Below are positions 35,402 through 44,746 of a stretch of DNA of 54,710 nt, in pieces. Source of the stretch: Gaoshiqia sediminis. GTDB lineage: Bacteria; Bacteroidota; Bacteroidia; Bacteroidales; Prolixibacteraceae. Numbering within the stretch: the stretch's first letter is position 1; the number at the start of each line of letters is the position of its first letter. The stretch lies in the NCBI RefSeq assembly GCF_025907915.1, contig NZ_JAPAAF010000030.1:1-54710 (forward strand), in the 5' to 3' direction. The translations under genes and the position numbers were made by a program. A model generated the notes under the pieces. The model was not told the origin of the DNA, made no database searches, and was given only the letters and a program-made list of their open reading frames with translations.

Positions 35402-36412
35402 TCATTTCCCGGAGCGGCCGGGCTGATATCCCGATCGATTGAGGATGCCCTGATAATGGGTTTCTGCCATCAGCTCTTTCAAGGTTGTTTCCGGATTTTT
35501 CTTCATGTACGACCGCACAATCTGCCACCCCAGCCAGGCGCCTGTCCTTCCGGGTGAATCGGCCGTAAAGCTGGACGTGTACGGTGCATCGTCGATGTAC
35601 CTTTTGACGTCCATCCGTTCGGTTGAAAACAACAGTTTATTCTCGGCCAGGTACGTCCACATGGCATCTTCGCGGGCCCGGCAAAATTCCAGCTGCTTAT
35701 TGGTGAAGCCAATCTTCAGCGTATCCGCCACATCTGGCAGCATGGCATCCACAAAATACAGCAACTTGCCCTCATAAATCATCCGGTCAATCAAATGCGG
35801 GGCGATTTCCTCAAACGGCCATTCGCTCAATCCCCAGGCATACATCACATCGGGCACCACTTTTTCAGGATGCATGTTTCGTATTTTATACCGGGGGAGC
35901 CCCAGTTGCGTATAATACTCACAATCAGTGCCAATATACTTATCCAAACTGATACCGATCAGGCTGTCGGTAAGTACCAGCGACTGGTTGAAACCGCTCA
36001 CACAGGTGTAAACTTCCGGTATCAGCCGTTCGGGGAAATAGTACCGGTAGTGGCGAAATGCATCCGTCAGTTCACGCTCCAGCCTTTCTTTATGGAAGGT
36101 TTGATCAACCTTTTCCTTCAGTTCCAGCAGGAGGCTATCATCCAGAAACGATTGCAGATGCGCTGTATAGTCGGGGTTTTCCGGACCGCCGATACGGATC
36201 ATCTGGTAAGTGAACAAGGGTAATAAATTCGCAAATTCAGCTTCGATGGACGACAATTCTTCCGGCAGCCTGTCCCTTGCCCCAAACAAGGCATCATCAA
36301 GACTTTTCAGCTGCAAATGAACATCGATGTCCGACACATCCACTTTCAGCGGGTCCTGATGGCACGAAAACAACAAGGTGGCAAGCACGAAAGCCCAAAT
36401 AACACGATTCAT
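35402..36412 (-). CDS. gldB: GldB-like gliding motility lipoprotein
   Basis: About 336 residues from the ATG at 36412, which gives a compact lipoprotein signal (MNRVIWAFVLATLLFSC); the longer frame would need a GTG start. The body has GldB family stretches: IGGPENPDYTAHL, FRHYRYYFPERLIPEVYT, SGFNQSLVLTDSLIGISLDKY, GTDCEYY, EGKLLYFVDAMLP and a SPGRTGAWLGWQIVRSY ending. In Flavobacterium GldB is needed for gliding, but homologues are widespread in non-gliding Bacteroidota. A linked NAD+ synthetase gene, about 2 kb away here, is a recurrent neighbour of gldB in the phylum, from memory. Stops 8 bases from the convergent response regulator gene. Confidence 0.88.
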   Translation of the reverse strand: MNRVIWAFVLATLLFSCHQDPLKVDVSDIDVHLQLKSLDDALFGARDRLPEELSSIEAEFANLLPLFTYQMIRIGGPENPDYTAHLQSFLDDSLLLELKEKVDQTFHKERLERELTDAFRHYRYYFPERLIPEVYTCVSGFNQSLVLTDSLIGISLDKYIGTDCEYYTQLGLPRYKIRNMHPEKVVPDVMYAWGLSEWPFEEIAPHLIDRMIYEGKLLYFVDAMLPDVADTLKIGFTNKQLEFCRAREDAMWTYLAENKLLFSTERMDVKRYIDDAPYTSSFTADSPGRTGAWLGWQIVRSYMKKNPETTLKELMAETHYQGILNRSGYQPGRSGK

Positions 36413-36458
36413 AACAAGAGGTATTTTTCGCACAATGATTTTTCAAAAATAATGGAAA

Positions 36459-36486
36459 AGGCCCCGAAAACCGAATTTCGGGGCCT
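36459..36486 (-). terminator. Rho-independent terminator between the duplicated-domain gene and gldB
   Basis: A perfect 11-bp GC-rich stem (AGGCCCCGAAA at 36459-36469, complement at 36476-36486) has a 6-base loop. On the minus strand it is followed by TTTTCC and a T-rich tail. It lies 40 bases past the stop of the upstream gene and separates that transcript from gldB. Confidence 0.75.
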
Positions 36487-36526
36487 GAATTATTCTTGAA
36501 GATTAATTCCATCGTGATGTTTGGAT

Positions 36527-37351
36527 TTATTCCTTAAAAATGGCATCCATTTTTTCCCATAACTCCGACCGGACTAATGTTCGGGATTGGCTTGTATTCT
36601 GTGTCAGCAAACTTACATCCTTTCCCGGGTGCGCCTTCAAAAAAGCATCCGTATAATCCGCCATTCCAATTTTTGAAAAGTCAGGTAAATAATCAATTGT
36701 CAAAAACTGATAGGGTAAATTTGCACCTCCGGGGAAGGCTGCCTGCCACAAGCACCAGCCGGAACGTGTTCCTGCTTTAATAAATTCCTGGTGCACCGGT
36801 TTCCAAACCTGCTGTTCCGTTTCCACATACTGACCTTCAACGCCTGGCTTCACCTTCATATAGTTTACCTGCAAATACTGGTTACTCCCGGGGCCGTCTT
36901 CAGGGAAAGCTGCATCTACCCGGTGGATCAGGATGCTCCTGACCAGGTCACGGCAGTGCAAAGTTTCATGAAAGGCTTTATCCAGGTCCTTTCCGGGATG
37001 TACTTTTGCCGGATCAATCTGAAAGGTCCTTTCCAGTTTGGCCGGATCGTTGAAAAGTGTCACCGTTACATAATTGTATTCGTCGGCTGTACCGGTATAG
37101 CGCACACCAAACAACAACCAACCAAAAATCTCGCCATTGGCAATTCGCTCCTGATGGATGGGTTTCCAGAAGTTTTTCTCCAAATCAAGGTATTTTCCTT
37201 CCTCACCTTGCTTTACTTTCATGTAGTCAACCACCGCAAACATGTTCGGATTCTGCTGAGCAAAACCCCAGATGGGGATCGCTCCGAAAACCAAAGCCAG
37301 CATCAAAGCAACCAGCCTTGTCTTCTTTCCTGTGTAACTCTGTTTTTTCAT
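36527..37351 (-). CDS. Secreted protein with two tandem homologous domains, function unknown
   Basis: A 274-residue protein with an N-terminal signal peptide (hydrophobic about 12-30, cleavage near GFAQQ). The mature part is an internal duplication. Unit 1 (about 38-148) and unit 2 (about 159-271) share YMKVK.G.EG.Y...E...WKP.HQE...G...GW, then a strand-rich segment and HPGKD. The alternating strand and helix pattern suggests a dimeric alpha-beta barrel-like fold arranged as a pseudo-dimer, but no catalytic site can be named. It is a single gene ending at a strong terminator. Confidence 0.8.
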   Translation of the reverse strand: MKKQSYTGKKTRLVALMLALVFGAIPIWGFAQQNPNMFAVVDYMKVKQGEEGKYLDLEKNFWKPIHQERIANGEIFGWLLFGVRYTGTADEYNYVTVTLFNDPAKLERTFQIDPAKVHPGKDLDKAFHETLHCRDLVRSILIHRVDAAFPEDGPGSNQYLQVNYMKVKPGVEGQYVETEQQVWKPVHQEFIKAGTRSGWCLWQAAFPGGANLPYQFLTIDYLPDFSKIGMADYTDAFLKAHPGKDVSLLTQNTSQSRTLVRSELWEKMDAIFKE

Positions 37352-37708
37352 AATCGCAATTTAAATTGTTAAATTTCAATGAAATACAAGTTACGACAAA
37401 ATTAATTCATTTTAATACCTTTTTGTCTTTATTTGTCTGATTAATTTTTTTTGAAGGAGCAGAAGTCATCACTGGCTATCCGGATCAACAGCCTTTGGGG
37501 ACCAGTCAGCGGTATCCTCCGACATCAGCCTTATTTCTGCGCACTTAATTATTTGCAGGTTCTATTTTTGCCTTTTGACGTTTTACTTTTAACTTAACGA
37601 TACCGTTAACCAACACCGGGAGGATTGGTAATTCAAAATTATTATTCGAGATTTGCACATACAAAACCAGCTTTTAAGAGCGTTCAACAAACAGAAAATT
37701 CTTAGCGC
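37352..37708. promoter_or_regulatory. Divergent intergenic region
   Basis: These 357 bases hold no convincing gene. A + strand TATTTTTG box at 37563-37570 fits TAnnTTTG and could drive the barrel gene with a leader of about 130 bases, but no -33 element is well placed. The minus-strand promoter of the duplicated-domain gene should also lie here. Confidence 0.35.
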
Positions 37709-38380
37709 ATGAAAAAATTTACACTCCTTACCGGTTTTTTAGTACTCTTTCTCATGACATCGGCCCAAAAAAGTTGGCCCGAATCCATTCGCCTTTCTTT
37801 TTCGGCCCATCCCTCGCTGAACTGGATGAGCTCGGGGCTGAATGTCATCTCGCGGGGGAAAGCTACGGCGGGTTTTGACTTCGGCCTGAACGCCGACCTG
37901 TTTTTCGATACCAGCGAACGGTACGCCCTCACAACCGGGCTTTTAATTTCGAACACCGGGGGCGAACTCGACTTCTATTCACCCACCAACTTTACTTTTG
38001 CAGGTGAATCCATCAAACCGGGCAGCAGCATCCGATACCGCCTGCAATACCTCGAAATACCGATGGCCGTCAAATTAAAAACCAGCCACTTTCAACGATG
38101 GACCTACTGGGGACAGTTTGGTATTTCCAGCTTCATCAACATTGGGGCAAAAGGAGATAGCGATGGCGTACTCGACAAAAACGACATCAACAAAGAAGTG
38201 AACTTGTTCAACCTGGCCATGAACATTGGCGCGGGGGGCGAATTCGACCTGGGCAGCGGCAATGCAATGGTTATTGGCTTGATTTACAAAAACGGCTTCC
38301 TGGACGTGACCACCGACAATGCCTTCGATGAAAAAACGACCGTGAACTCGCTCAATTTGAAGGTAGGGCTGCTATTTTAA
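37709..38380 (+). CDS. Outer-membrane beta-barrel protein (porin/PorT-like)
   Basis: A 223-residue protein with a signal peptide (MKKFTLLTGFLVLFLMTSAQ). Alternating amphipathic strands follow, of the OMP_b-brl_2 type: FDFGLNADLFF, YALTTGLLIS, YRLQYLEIPMAVKLKT, YWGQFGISSFINIGA, LAMNIGAGGEFDLG, and a C-terminal strand ending in phenylalanine (LNLKVGLLF). A Ca-binding-like DSDGVLDKND loop appears near 150. Role not determined; such barrels occur in secretion, adhesion and lipid transport. Confidence 0.85.
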   Translation: MKKFTLLTGFLVLFLMTSAQKSWPESIRLSFSAHPSLNWMSSGLNVISRGKATAGFDFGLNADLFFDTSERYALTTGLLISNTGGELDFYSPTNFTFAGESIKPGSSIRYRLQYLEIPMAVKLKTSHFQRWTYWGQFGISSFINIGAKGDSDGVLDKNDINKEVNLFNLAMNIGAGGEFDLGSGNAMVIGLIYKNGFLDVTTDNAFDEKTTVNSLNLKVGLLF

Positions 38381-38451
38381 AAATAAGCCCTGTTTTTCTT
38401 CGATTTCGTTTATTTTTGTTAGCCGAAATCAAATCCAAAAACAACCGTTTT

Positions 38452-40095
38452 ATGAAGATCGCGCTGGCCCAATTAAATTACCATATTGCCAATTTTGAAG
38501 ACAATGCCGAAAAAATAATTACGGCCATCAACCAGGCGAAGAACGAAGGCGCCGAACTGGTTGTTTTTTCCGAGCTGTCGGTTACCGGCTATTATCCCCA
38601 CGATTTGCTGGAACGTAAAGAGTTTATCGAAAAGGCCAGCCAAACCGTGGAGAAAATCGCCCAAGCCTGCCAGGGTATTGCCGCGCTGGTGGGCGCCCCC
38701 AGCATCAACACGGGAAGCCGGGGCAAAAAACTCTACAACTCGGCTTTGTTTCTGAACAACGGCAAGGTAGAGGCCATCCGCAACAAATCGCTGTTGCCCA
38801 CTTACGACATTTTTGACGAATACCGGCATTTTGAGCCCAACCAGGAGTTCAACGTCATCGAATTTAACGGCAAAAAGCTGGCTGTCACCATTTGCGAAGA
38901 CCTGTGGGACGAGCAACCCACCCAAAACGAATTTGGCAAGGACAAGCTGTACCAAACTTCGCCACTGGAAGAACTCAGCAAACAGCAGCCCGATTTGGTC
39001 ATTAACCTGTCGGCCTCGCCTTTTTCGTACAACCAGGAAAACTGGCGCAAAAATATACTGGTCAAAAACGCGGTGAAATACCGGCTCCCCATTGTCTATG
39101 TAAACCAAACCGGTGCGCAGACCGAATTGATTTTCGATGGCGGCTCCTGCTTTGTAAAAGAAGACGGCAGCATCCCGGTTGAGTTGGACTACTTCAAAGA
39201 AGACTTTGTGGTGGTGGACACCGAAAGGCCGGTTGAAAAGAAGCAGGAGCAAAAAGATTATATCGCCAAGATCCACCAGGCGCTGGTTTTGGGCATTCGC
39301 GACTATTTCCAAAAGATGCGTTTTACGGATGTGGTGCTGGGCCTGTCGGGCGGGATTGACTCAGCCGTGGTTTGCGCGCTGGCCGTCGAGGCGCTGGGCA
39401 ACGAGCATGTCCGCGGCATTTTGATGCCTTCCCGCTATTCGTCCGACCACAGCGTTGCCGATGCCGTTCAGCTGGCCGAAAACCTGGACATCCGCTACGA
39501 CATCATCAGCATCCAAAATATGGTGAACGAGTTTGAAAACCAGCTAAGCCCCATCTTTGAAAATCTACCTCCCGGTGTGGCCGAAGAAAACATTCAGGCC
39601 CGCGCGCGCGGCATTTTGGTGATGGCTGTTTCGAACAAGTTTGGAAATATTTTGCTGAACACCACCAACAAAAGCGAATGTGCGATTGGCTACGGGACAC
39701 TCTATGGCGACATGAACGGCGGGCTTTCGGTGCTGGGTGATGTTTACAAGACGGATGTCTTCAAACTGGCCCGGTACATCAACCGGAATGAGGAACTGAT
39801 ACCCGAGAACAGCATCATCAAACCGCCATCAGCCGAACTTCGCCCCGACCAGAAAGACACCGACACCCTGCCCGACTACGAAATCCTGGATGCCATCCTT
39901 TTCAAATATATCGAGCTGAACCAGTCGCCGGAAGAAATCATCAAACAAGGTTTTGAACGGGAGACGGTACTAAAAACAGTACGCATGGTCAACCAAAACG
40001 AATATAAACGCTTCCAGGCCCCCCCGATTTTACGGGTCAGCTCAAAAGCTTTTGGTTTTGGAAGAAAAATGCCCCTCGTCGCAAGGTATTTCTAA
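38452..40095 (+). CDS. nadE: Glutamine-dependent NAD+ synthetase
   Basis: A 547-residue two-domain enzyme that makes NAD+ from deamido-NAD+ with glutamine as nitrogen donor. The N-terminal CN-hydrolase (glutaminase) domain has the triad E41, K112 and C148. The C-terminal synthetase has the P-loop SGGIDS (299-304) and the downstream family segments ATTNKSE-like (NTTNKSECAIGYGTLYGDMNGGL) and KPPSAELRPDQKD. The ATG at 38452 was chosen because the family begins MKIALAQLN; a TTG at 38416 would add an unlikely 12 residues. Complete and probably essential. Confidence 0.96.
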   Translation: MKIALAQLNYHIANFEDNAEKIITAINQAKNEGAELVVFSELSVTGYYPHDLLERKEFIEKASQTVEKIAQACQGIAALVGAPSINTGSRGKKLYNSALFLNNGKVEAIRNKSLLPTYDIFDEYRHFEPNQEFNVIEFNGKKLAVTICEDLWDEQPTQNEFGKDKLYQTSPLEELSKQQPDLVINLSASPFSYNQENWRKNILVKNAVKYRLPIVYVNQTGAQTELIFDGGSCFVKEDGSIPVELDYFKEDFVVVDTERPVEKKQEQKDYIAKIHQALVLGIRDYFQKMRFTDVVLGLSGGIDSAVVCALAVEALGNEHVRGILMPSRYSSDHSVADAVQLAENLDIRYDIISIQNMVNEFENQLSPIFENLPPGVAEENIQARARGILVMAVSNKFGNILLNTTNKSECAIGYGTLYGDMNGGLSVLGDVYKTDVFKLARYINRNEELIPENSIIKPPSAELRPDQKDTDTLPDYEILDAILFKYIELNQSPEEIIKQGFERETVLKTVRMVNQNEYKRFQAPPILRVSSKAFGFGRKMPLVARYF

Positions 40096-40183
40096 ACAAA
40101 AAGCTACTTTGGACAACCGGGGCTTGTGCAATCGATTTCCTTTGATTAGTCGGGAGAACAGCTGAAAATAAAGCCGGAAAAAA

Positions 40184-40213
40184 TTTCTTATTTCGTGGAT
40201 TTAATTAACTTTG
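40184..40213 (+). promoter_or_regulatory. Candidate promoter of the Crp/Fnr gene
   Basis: TAACTTTG (40206-40213) matches TAnnTTTG exactly. TTTC (40184-40187) could serve as the -33 element at 18 bases spacing. The start codon lies 28 bases downstream. Confidence 0.45.
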
Positions 40214-40241
40214 ATGCTGTAAAACATGTAAACTAAACCCT

Positions 40242-40943
40242 ATGCTGAGTCAAGAACTGGGGATCAAAGAGATTTTTGAAAATCCTAAATCTGTTTTCAG
40301 CTTGCTGAACCCCGAAGAAAAGGAAGAACTTCTTTCACACGCCTCGATCACTGTTTTCAGAAAAAACGAATTCATTTATAAGGAAGGAGACAAACCTTCA
40401 GCTTTCATTTTCCTGATCGACGGGAAAGTGAAAATTTTCAAAGAAGGCGTTGGCGGACGCGAACAAATCATCCGCATGACCAAACCCATGGGCTATGTCA
40501 GCTACCGGGCCCTATTGGCGGAGGAAATCCATAATGCATCAGCCGTTACCCTGGAAGATTCGCTGGTTTGCATGGTAAGCCCTGACCATTTTTTTGGAAG
40601 ACTGCTCCGCAATCCTGATTTTAGCGCCCGGATCCTGCGCAAACTGGCCCAAGAGCTTGGCTTCTCCAACTCACGGACAGTTACCCTCACCCAAAAACAC
40701 ATTCGCGGACGACTGGCTGAGTCTTTGTTGTTGCTGAAAGAAAAATACGGATTCGAAAACGACGGGGTATCGTTGAAAGCTTACCTTTCGCGCGAAGATA
40801 TTGCCAACTTGTCGAACATGACCACCTCGAATGCTATCCGCACACTTTCAACCTTTGCCGGTGAAAAAGTGATCGCCATCGATGGCCGGAAAATCAAAAT
40901 CCTCGACCTGCACAAACTCGAACGAATCAGTAAATTAGGATAG
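40242..40943 (+). CDS. Crp/Fnr-family transcriptional regulator
   Basis: A 233-residue regulator. It has an N-terminal cyclic-nucleotide-binding-like beta-roll (about 20-120, with FIYKEGDKPSAFIFLIDGKVKIF) and a C-terminal winged helix (about 150-215, with LSREDIANLSNMTTSNAIRTLSTF). No Fnr-type cysteine cluster is visible, and the cAMP contact motif is not clearly conserved, so the effector cannot be named. It stands alone between nadE and a REP-like element. Confidence 0.93.
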   Translation: MLSQELGIKEIFENPKSVFSLLNPEEKEELLSHASITVFRKNEFIYKEGDKPSAFIFLIDGKVKIFKEGVGGREQIIRMTKPMGYVSYRALLAEEIHNASAVTLEDSLVCMVSPDHFFGRLLRNPDFSARILRKLAQELGFSNSRTVTLTQKHIRGRLAESLLLLKEKYGFENDGVSLKAYLSREDIANLSNMTTSNAIRTLSTFAGEKVIAIDGRKIKILDLHKLERISKLG

Positions 40944-40965
40944 ATCACACAAGAAATAATACCAT

Positions 40966-41240
40966 TAATATCCGGTAAAATATATCTCGTCCCTCTGGGA
41001 CTTAGATACATATTGGCAACATATTTCCCTACCCACATATGGTCCCTATCGGGATAATTGGGCATGCAGGACAAAATAGTGTTCGAGGTAAAAAGTAGCT
41101 CTGGTTGAGGTACAGTCCCGTAAGGGACTTAATATGGGTAGAAAAAGAAAGTAAGCCCAAATTCTTGAAGTCCCCTTGGGGATGGAATTAAAACAAGAGC
41201 TACAGAAATATCGGAAAGATTTAACCGGACACCAGTGAAA
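40966..41240. repeat. Non-autonomous REP-like hairpin element (copy A)
   Basis: A structured element in the 666-bp gap between the Crp gene and murF-alr. It has a left end TATCCGGTAAA (from 40969) and a right end TTAACCGGACACCA (41221-41234), the same right end found just upstream of the Y1 transposase gene. Inside are GTCCC-type palindromes at 40989-41001, 41042-41055, 41114-41129 and 41169-41183. The motif ATATGGGTAGAAAAA (41132-41146) is also seen in an inverted, diverged form at 41026-41040. It encodes nothing. The remaining bases up to 41609 are A/T-rich and I see no gene or clear signal there. Confidence 0.75.
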
Positions 41241-41609
41241 TAAAACCTTATTTTTTTTATCTTTTAAACCTTAGTAGTCCAGTAATAAACAAGTGCATAT
41301 TAACCTTATTTACCTTATCTGGTGAAGATTGAATATAATGACTTGAACACCAGGCATGTCAAGACATTTTAAATCAACCAGAACATCATAAAAAGTTGAG
41401 CTTCTCCGAGGAGCATGAACAATTCCTAAAATATTATCAGGATACACTAAAAAATAAGGTGAATAAGGTTGGATGCACATTGCCACATGGGCTACTAAGG
41501 TTAGTTACAAAGAATAAGGTTCTTGCTTAATATCACATAATGAATTTCCCCATAAGAATTTCAATTGACCCCGGAAAACCTACACATTTAATGGACATAT
41601 TTAACGGAA

Positions 41610-44093
41610 TTACTCCTGAATATAAATCCGGTGCACACGTTGTGAAATTCCGGTGAGCACTTCGTAGGGGATGGTACCCATCCAACGGGCCAGTTCTTCC
41701 AGCCGGATCTGTCCGCCCATCAGTTCCACCGTGTCGCCCGCATGAACAGCCAAACCTGTTACATCAATCATGGTCATATCCATGCAAATGTTGCCGATGA
41801 CCGGACAAATGTGCCCGTTCACCCAGACCTTACCGGCACCGTTACTTAAGCGCCGGTCGTAGCCATCGGCATAGCCTACCGGGATGATGGCCACTTTTTT
41901 GGGCTGTTCCACTCTCCCTTTCCGGCTGTATCCAACGGTTTCGCCAGGCACAACGTCCTTCACCTGCGACACAACCGTTGTCCAGCGCGCAACGGTTTCA
42001 ACCTGCAAAGCTGCCGACTGGGCCACACCATACAGACCAATCCCCAGGCGCACCATCTCCAGTTGAAGATCGGCAAAACGTTCGATGCCCGCAGAATTCA
42101 GCAAATGGCGGATCACCGGATTGGGCTGAGTCCGGACCACAACATCACTCAGCTCTTTAAACCGCTGATACTGCTGCCGGGTAAAGGCATCGTGCATGGA
42201 ATCGTCGCTGGCAGCCAGGTGCGAAAACACCGACCGGATGCGCAGGCGGCCCTCTTCCGGAACGCGCCGGGCAATCACCGCCAATTCATCAGCCGATGAA
42301 AAACCCAGCCGGTGCATGCCGGTTTCAATTTTCAGGTGAATGGGATAATCCGAAACGGCTAAACGCCGGGCAGCCGCATCGAACTGCTGAAACACTTCGG
42401 TGGAATAAATATTGGGCTCCAGACGGTACTCCAGCATCATTTCAAAACTGTGCTCCTCCGGGTTCATCACAATAATCGGGGTTTCTATACCCGCCTGCCG
42501 CAGCTCAATACCTTCGTCGGCCACGGCCACGGCCAGGTAATCCACCTGCTGAAATTCGAGCGCGCGCGCAATCTCCACCGTTCCGCTGCCATACGAAAAG
42601 GCTTTCACCATTACCATCACCTTCGTTTCCGGCTTCAACAAAGCTTTATACCGGTTCAGGTTTTCAACCAGGGCGTTCAGGTTGATTTCCATCTGCGTTT
42701 GATGGTATTTTTTCTGCAAAAAGGCAGCAATGCGTTCAAAGCGGAATTCACGGGCGCCCTTCAGCAAAATCTGTTCGTTTTTGAAATCTGACGGCCGGAA
42801 ATGTGCCAGAAATTCGTCCGTACTTCGGAAGAAAACAGCATCAGCAGCAAACAATGCCTGATGTTTCCACAGTTCCTCACCGATGCCAATCAGCCGGTTT
42901 ACCCGGTACAGCTTCACCAGCCGGGCCACCACACGAGCCAGTTCGCCCGATGTAAAACCGGATTGGCGAATGTCGGAAAGAATGAGTGATTGCGGTTGTT
43001 TCCCAAAGCTGGCCTGCCGGTTCAAAAACTGCAGGGCAATTTCGAGTGAGTTGATGTCGGAATTATAATAGTCGTTAATCAGGGAACAGTTATTGACGCC
43101 CTGCTTCAACTCCAGGCGCATGGCCACGGCTTGCAAGCTTGAGAACCGCCTTTTCACCTGTTCCGTCAAACGGTTGGTGGCCAACACAAAAGCCAGGCAG
43201 TGACAGGCATTTTCGATGGAGGCCGCATCGCCAAACGGAATTTCGACCGAGGTCCCTTCACCGTTGACCTTAAAATACAGGGTTGTGGCTGTCGCCTCTT
43301 TTTCGGCGCGAATAAGTAAGTCCGCACTGTTATCGGTGAACGACCACGAAAACAAACTTACTTCGTTCCCAAATTTCGAATGAATACGCTGATGCACCAA
43401 TTCCTGGTCTTTGCAGTAAATAATCAGCTCACACGATTCGAACAGCTGCAACTTTTCATCAGCCTTTTCGGCCTGGCTTTGAAAATTCTCCTGATGCGCG
43501 TCGCCAATATTGGTGATCAGCCCCACCGTTGGGAGGATGATCCTGGCCAGCTTCTCCATTTCGCCGGGCTGCGAAATACCGGCTTCAAAAATGGCCAGGT
43601 CAAAATTTTCGGTCATGTTCCAAACCGAAAGCGGAACCCCCACCTGCGAGTTAAAGCTTTTAGGACTGCGTATTATTTTCAGCTCATCCTGAAGCAATTC
43701 AAACAACCACTCTTTTACGATGGTTTTTCCGTTGCTGCCGGTAATGGCCAGCACCGGGTAATGAAAACCGTGTCGCACGGTTGCAGCCAGCTGTCGCAGC
43801 GCCTCCAGGGTGTCGGGAACAAAAACAACGCAGGCATCGGAATAGCGAACCAAGGGAGTATCTTCGGTTGAAACCACAAAATTGCGGACCCCCTTCCGGT
43901 ACAATTCCTCCAGATAATCATGCCCATCGTGGCGAACCCCTTTGATGGCGAAAAACAAACAGGAAGAAACATCGGCCAGGGTGCGGCTATCGATGGAGAT
44001 GGTTTTGACGGGCACATGTGCCGCAACGTCTTGTCCGCACAGAAATTTACCGTTAATGATGGCGGCTAACCGGTTCAGCTGAATAATTGGCAT
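41610..44093 (-). CDS. murF-alr: Bifunctional MurF ligase / alanine racemase
   Basis: An 827-residue fusion. Residues 1-460 are UDP-MurNAc-tripeptide:D-Ala-D-Ala ligase with the Mur ATP motif GSNGKT (119-124). Residues 465-827 are a PLP-dependent alanine racemase with the PLP lysine K497 in VMVKAFSYGSG and the later GYSRKGRV and CMDMTMIDV motifs. It makes D-alanine and adds D-Ala-D-Ala to the peptidoglycan precursor. This fusion is common in Bacteroidota. The MurF half is typical in length, but I did not check each catalytic residue. The start overlaps the tdk stop by one base. Confidence 0.95.
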   Translation of the reverse strand: MPIIQLNRLAAIINGKFLCGQDVAAHVPVKTISIDSRTLADVSSCLFFAIKGVRHDGHDYLEELYRKGVRNFVVSTEDTPLVRYSDACVVFVPDTLEALRQLAATVRHGFHYPVLAITGSNGKTIVKEWLFELLQDELKIIRSPKSFNSQVGVPLSVWNMTENFDLAIFEAGISQPGEMEKLARIILPTVGLITNIGDAHQENFQSQAEKADEKLQLFESCELIIYCKDQELVHQRIHSKFGNEVSLFSWSFTDNSADLLIRAEKEATATTLYFKVNGEGTSVEIPFGDAASIENACHCLAFVLATNRLTEQVKRRFSSLQAVAMRLELKQGVNNCSLINDYYNSDINSLEIALQFLNRQASFGKQPQSLILSDIRQSGFTSGELARVVARLVKLYRVNRLIGIGEELWKHQALFAADAVFFRSTDEFLAHFRPSDFKNEQILLKGAREFRFERIAAFLQKKYHQTQMEINLNALVENLNRYKALLKPETKVMVMVKAFSYGSGTVEIARALEFQQVDYLAVAVADEGIELRQAGIETPIIVMNPEEHSFEMMLEYRLEPNIYSTEVFQQFDAAARRLAVSDYPIHLKIETGMHRLGFSSADELAVIARRVPEEGRLRIRSVFSHLAASDDSMHDAFTRQQYQRFKELSDVVVRTQPNPVIRHLLNSAGIERFADLQLEMVRLGIGLYGVAQSAALQVETVARWTTVVSQVKDVVPGETVGYSRKGRVEQPKKVAIIPVGYADGYDRRLSNGAGKVWVNGHICPVIGNICMDMTMIDVTGLAVHAGDTVELMGGQIRLEELARWMGTIPYEVLTGISQRVHRIYIQE

Positions 44094-44668
44094 TACGAAC
44101 GTAATTTATTGAAACATACCCGGCACAAGGGTTCATATTCATTTCTCTCGCCCAGCAACACCTGCTTTTCATTGGCCGACAGGCGATGGGAAAATTGGGC
44201 CACATTCCCGCACCGGACACAAATGGCGTGTACTTTGGATACATAATCGGCAATGGCCATCAGTTCGGGCATCGGACCAAAAGGCTTTCCCTTAAAATCC
44301 ATGTCCAGTCCGGCGATGATGACCCGGACGCCCTGGTCGGCCAGCCGGGTACATACGTCCACCAAACCTTTGTCGAAAAACTGGGCCTCATCAATACCAA
44401 CCACTTCTACCCCGCCCGACAACAACAAAATGGTGGCTGAATTGTCAACAGGGGTACTAGGAATTGAATTCTCGTCGTGCGACACCACCGCCTCGTGCGA
44501 ATAACGCGTGTCAATCGCCGGCTTGAAAATCTCCACCTTCTGCCGGGCAAACCGGGCGCGGCGCAACCGGCGGATCAACTCCTCGGTTTTCCCCGAGAAC
44601 ATGGAACCGGCAATTACCTCAATACTACCGCCGGATTTCCGGTGACTGACATCCCTTTCCAGAAACAT
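44093..44668 (-). CDS. tdk: Thymidine kinase (type II)
   Basis: A 191-residue salvage enzyme that phosphorylates thymidine. It has the P-loop [11 protein letters not shown] (about 22-32), the DEAQFFD catalytic segment, the lasso/substrate loop near [17 protein letters not shown], and a zinc site with CVRCG and CRVC cysteines. Length is typical. It precedes murF-alr with a one-base overlap. A minus-strand TACTTTTG box at 44703-44710 is a candidate -7 element for this operon. Confidence 0.96.
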   Translation of the reverse strand: MFLERDVSHRKSGGSIEVIAGSMFSGKTEELIRRLRRARFARQKVEIFKPAIDTRYSHEAVVSHDENSIPSTPVDNSATILLLSGGVEVVGIDEAQFFDKGLVDVCTRLADQGVRVIIAGLDMDFKGKPFGPMPELMAIADYVSKVHAICVRCGNVAQFSHRLSANEKQVLLGERNEYEPLCRVCFNKLRS

Positions 44669-44746
44669 TTCACGTTATTCAATTAAGATTTTAGTACTTT
44701 TACAAAAGTAACGAAATTGTTGGGTTAAATTGTTGGGAATAGTATT

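Noticed and set aside
38473-39312. 279-codon minus-strand frame inside nadE
   Set aside because: It lies antisense to catalytic residues of the NAD+ synthetase and has no family features.
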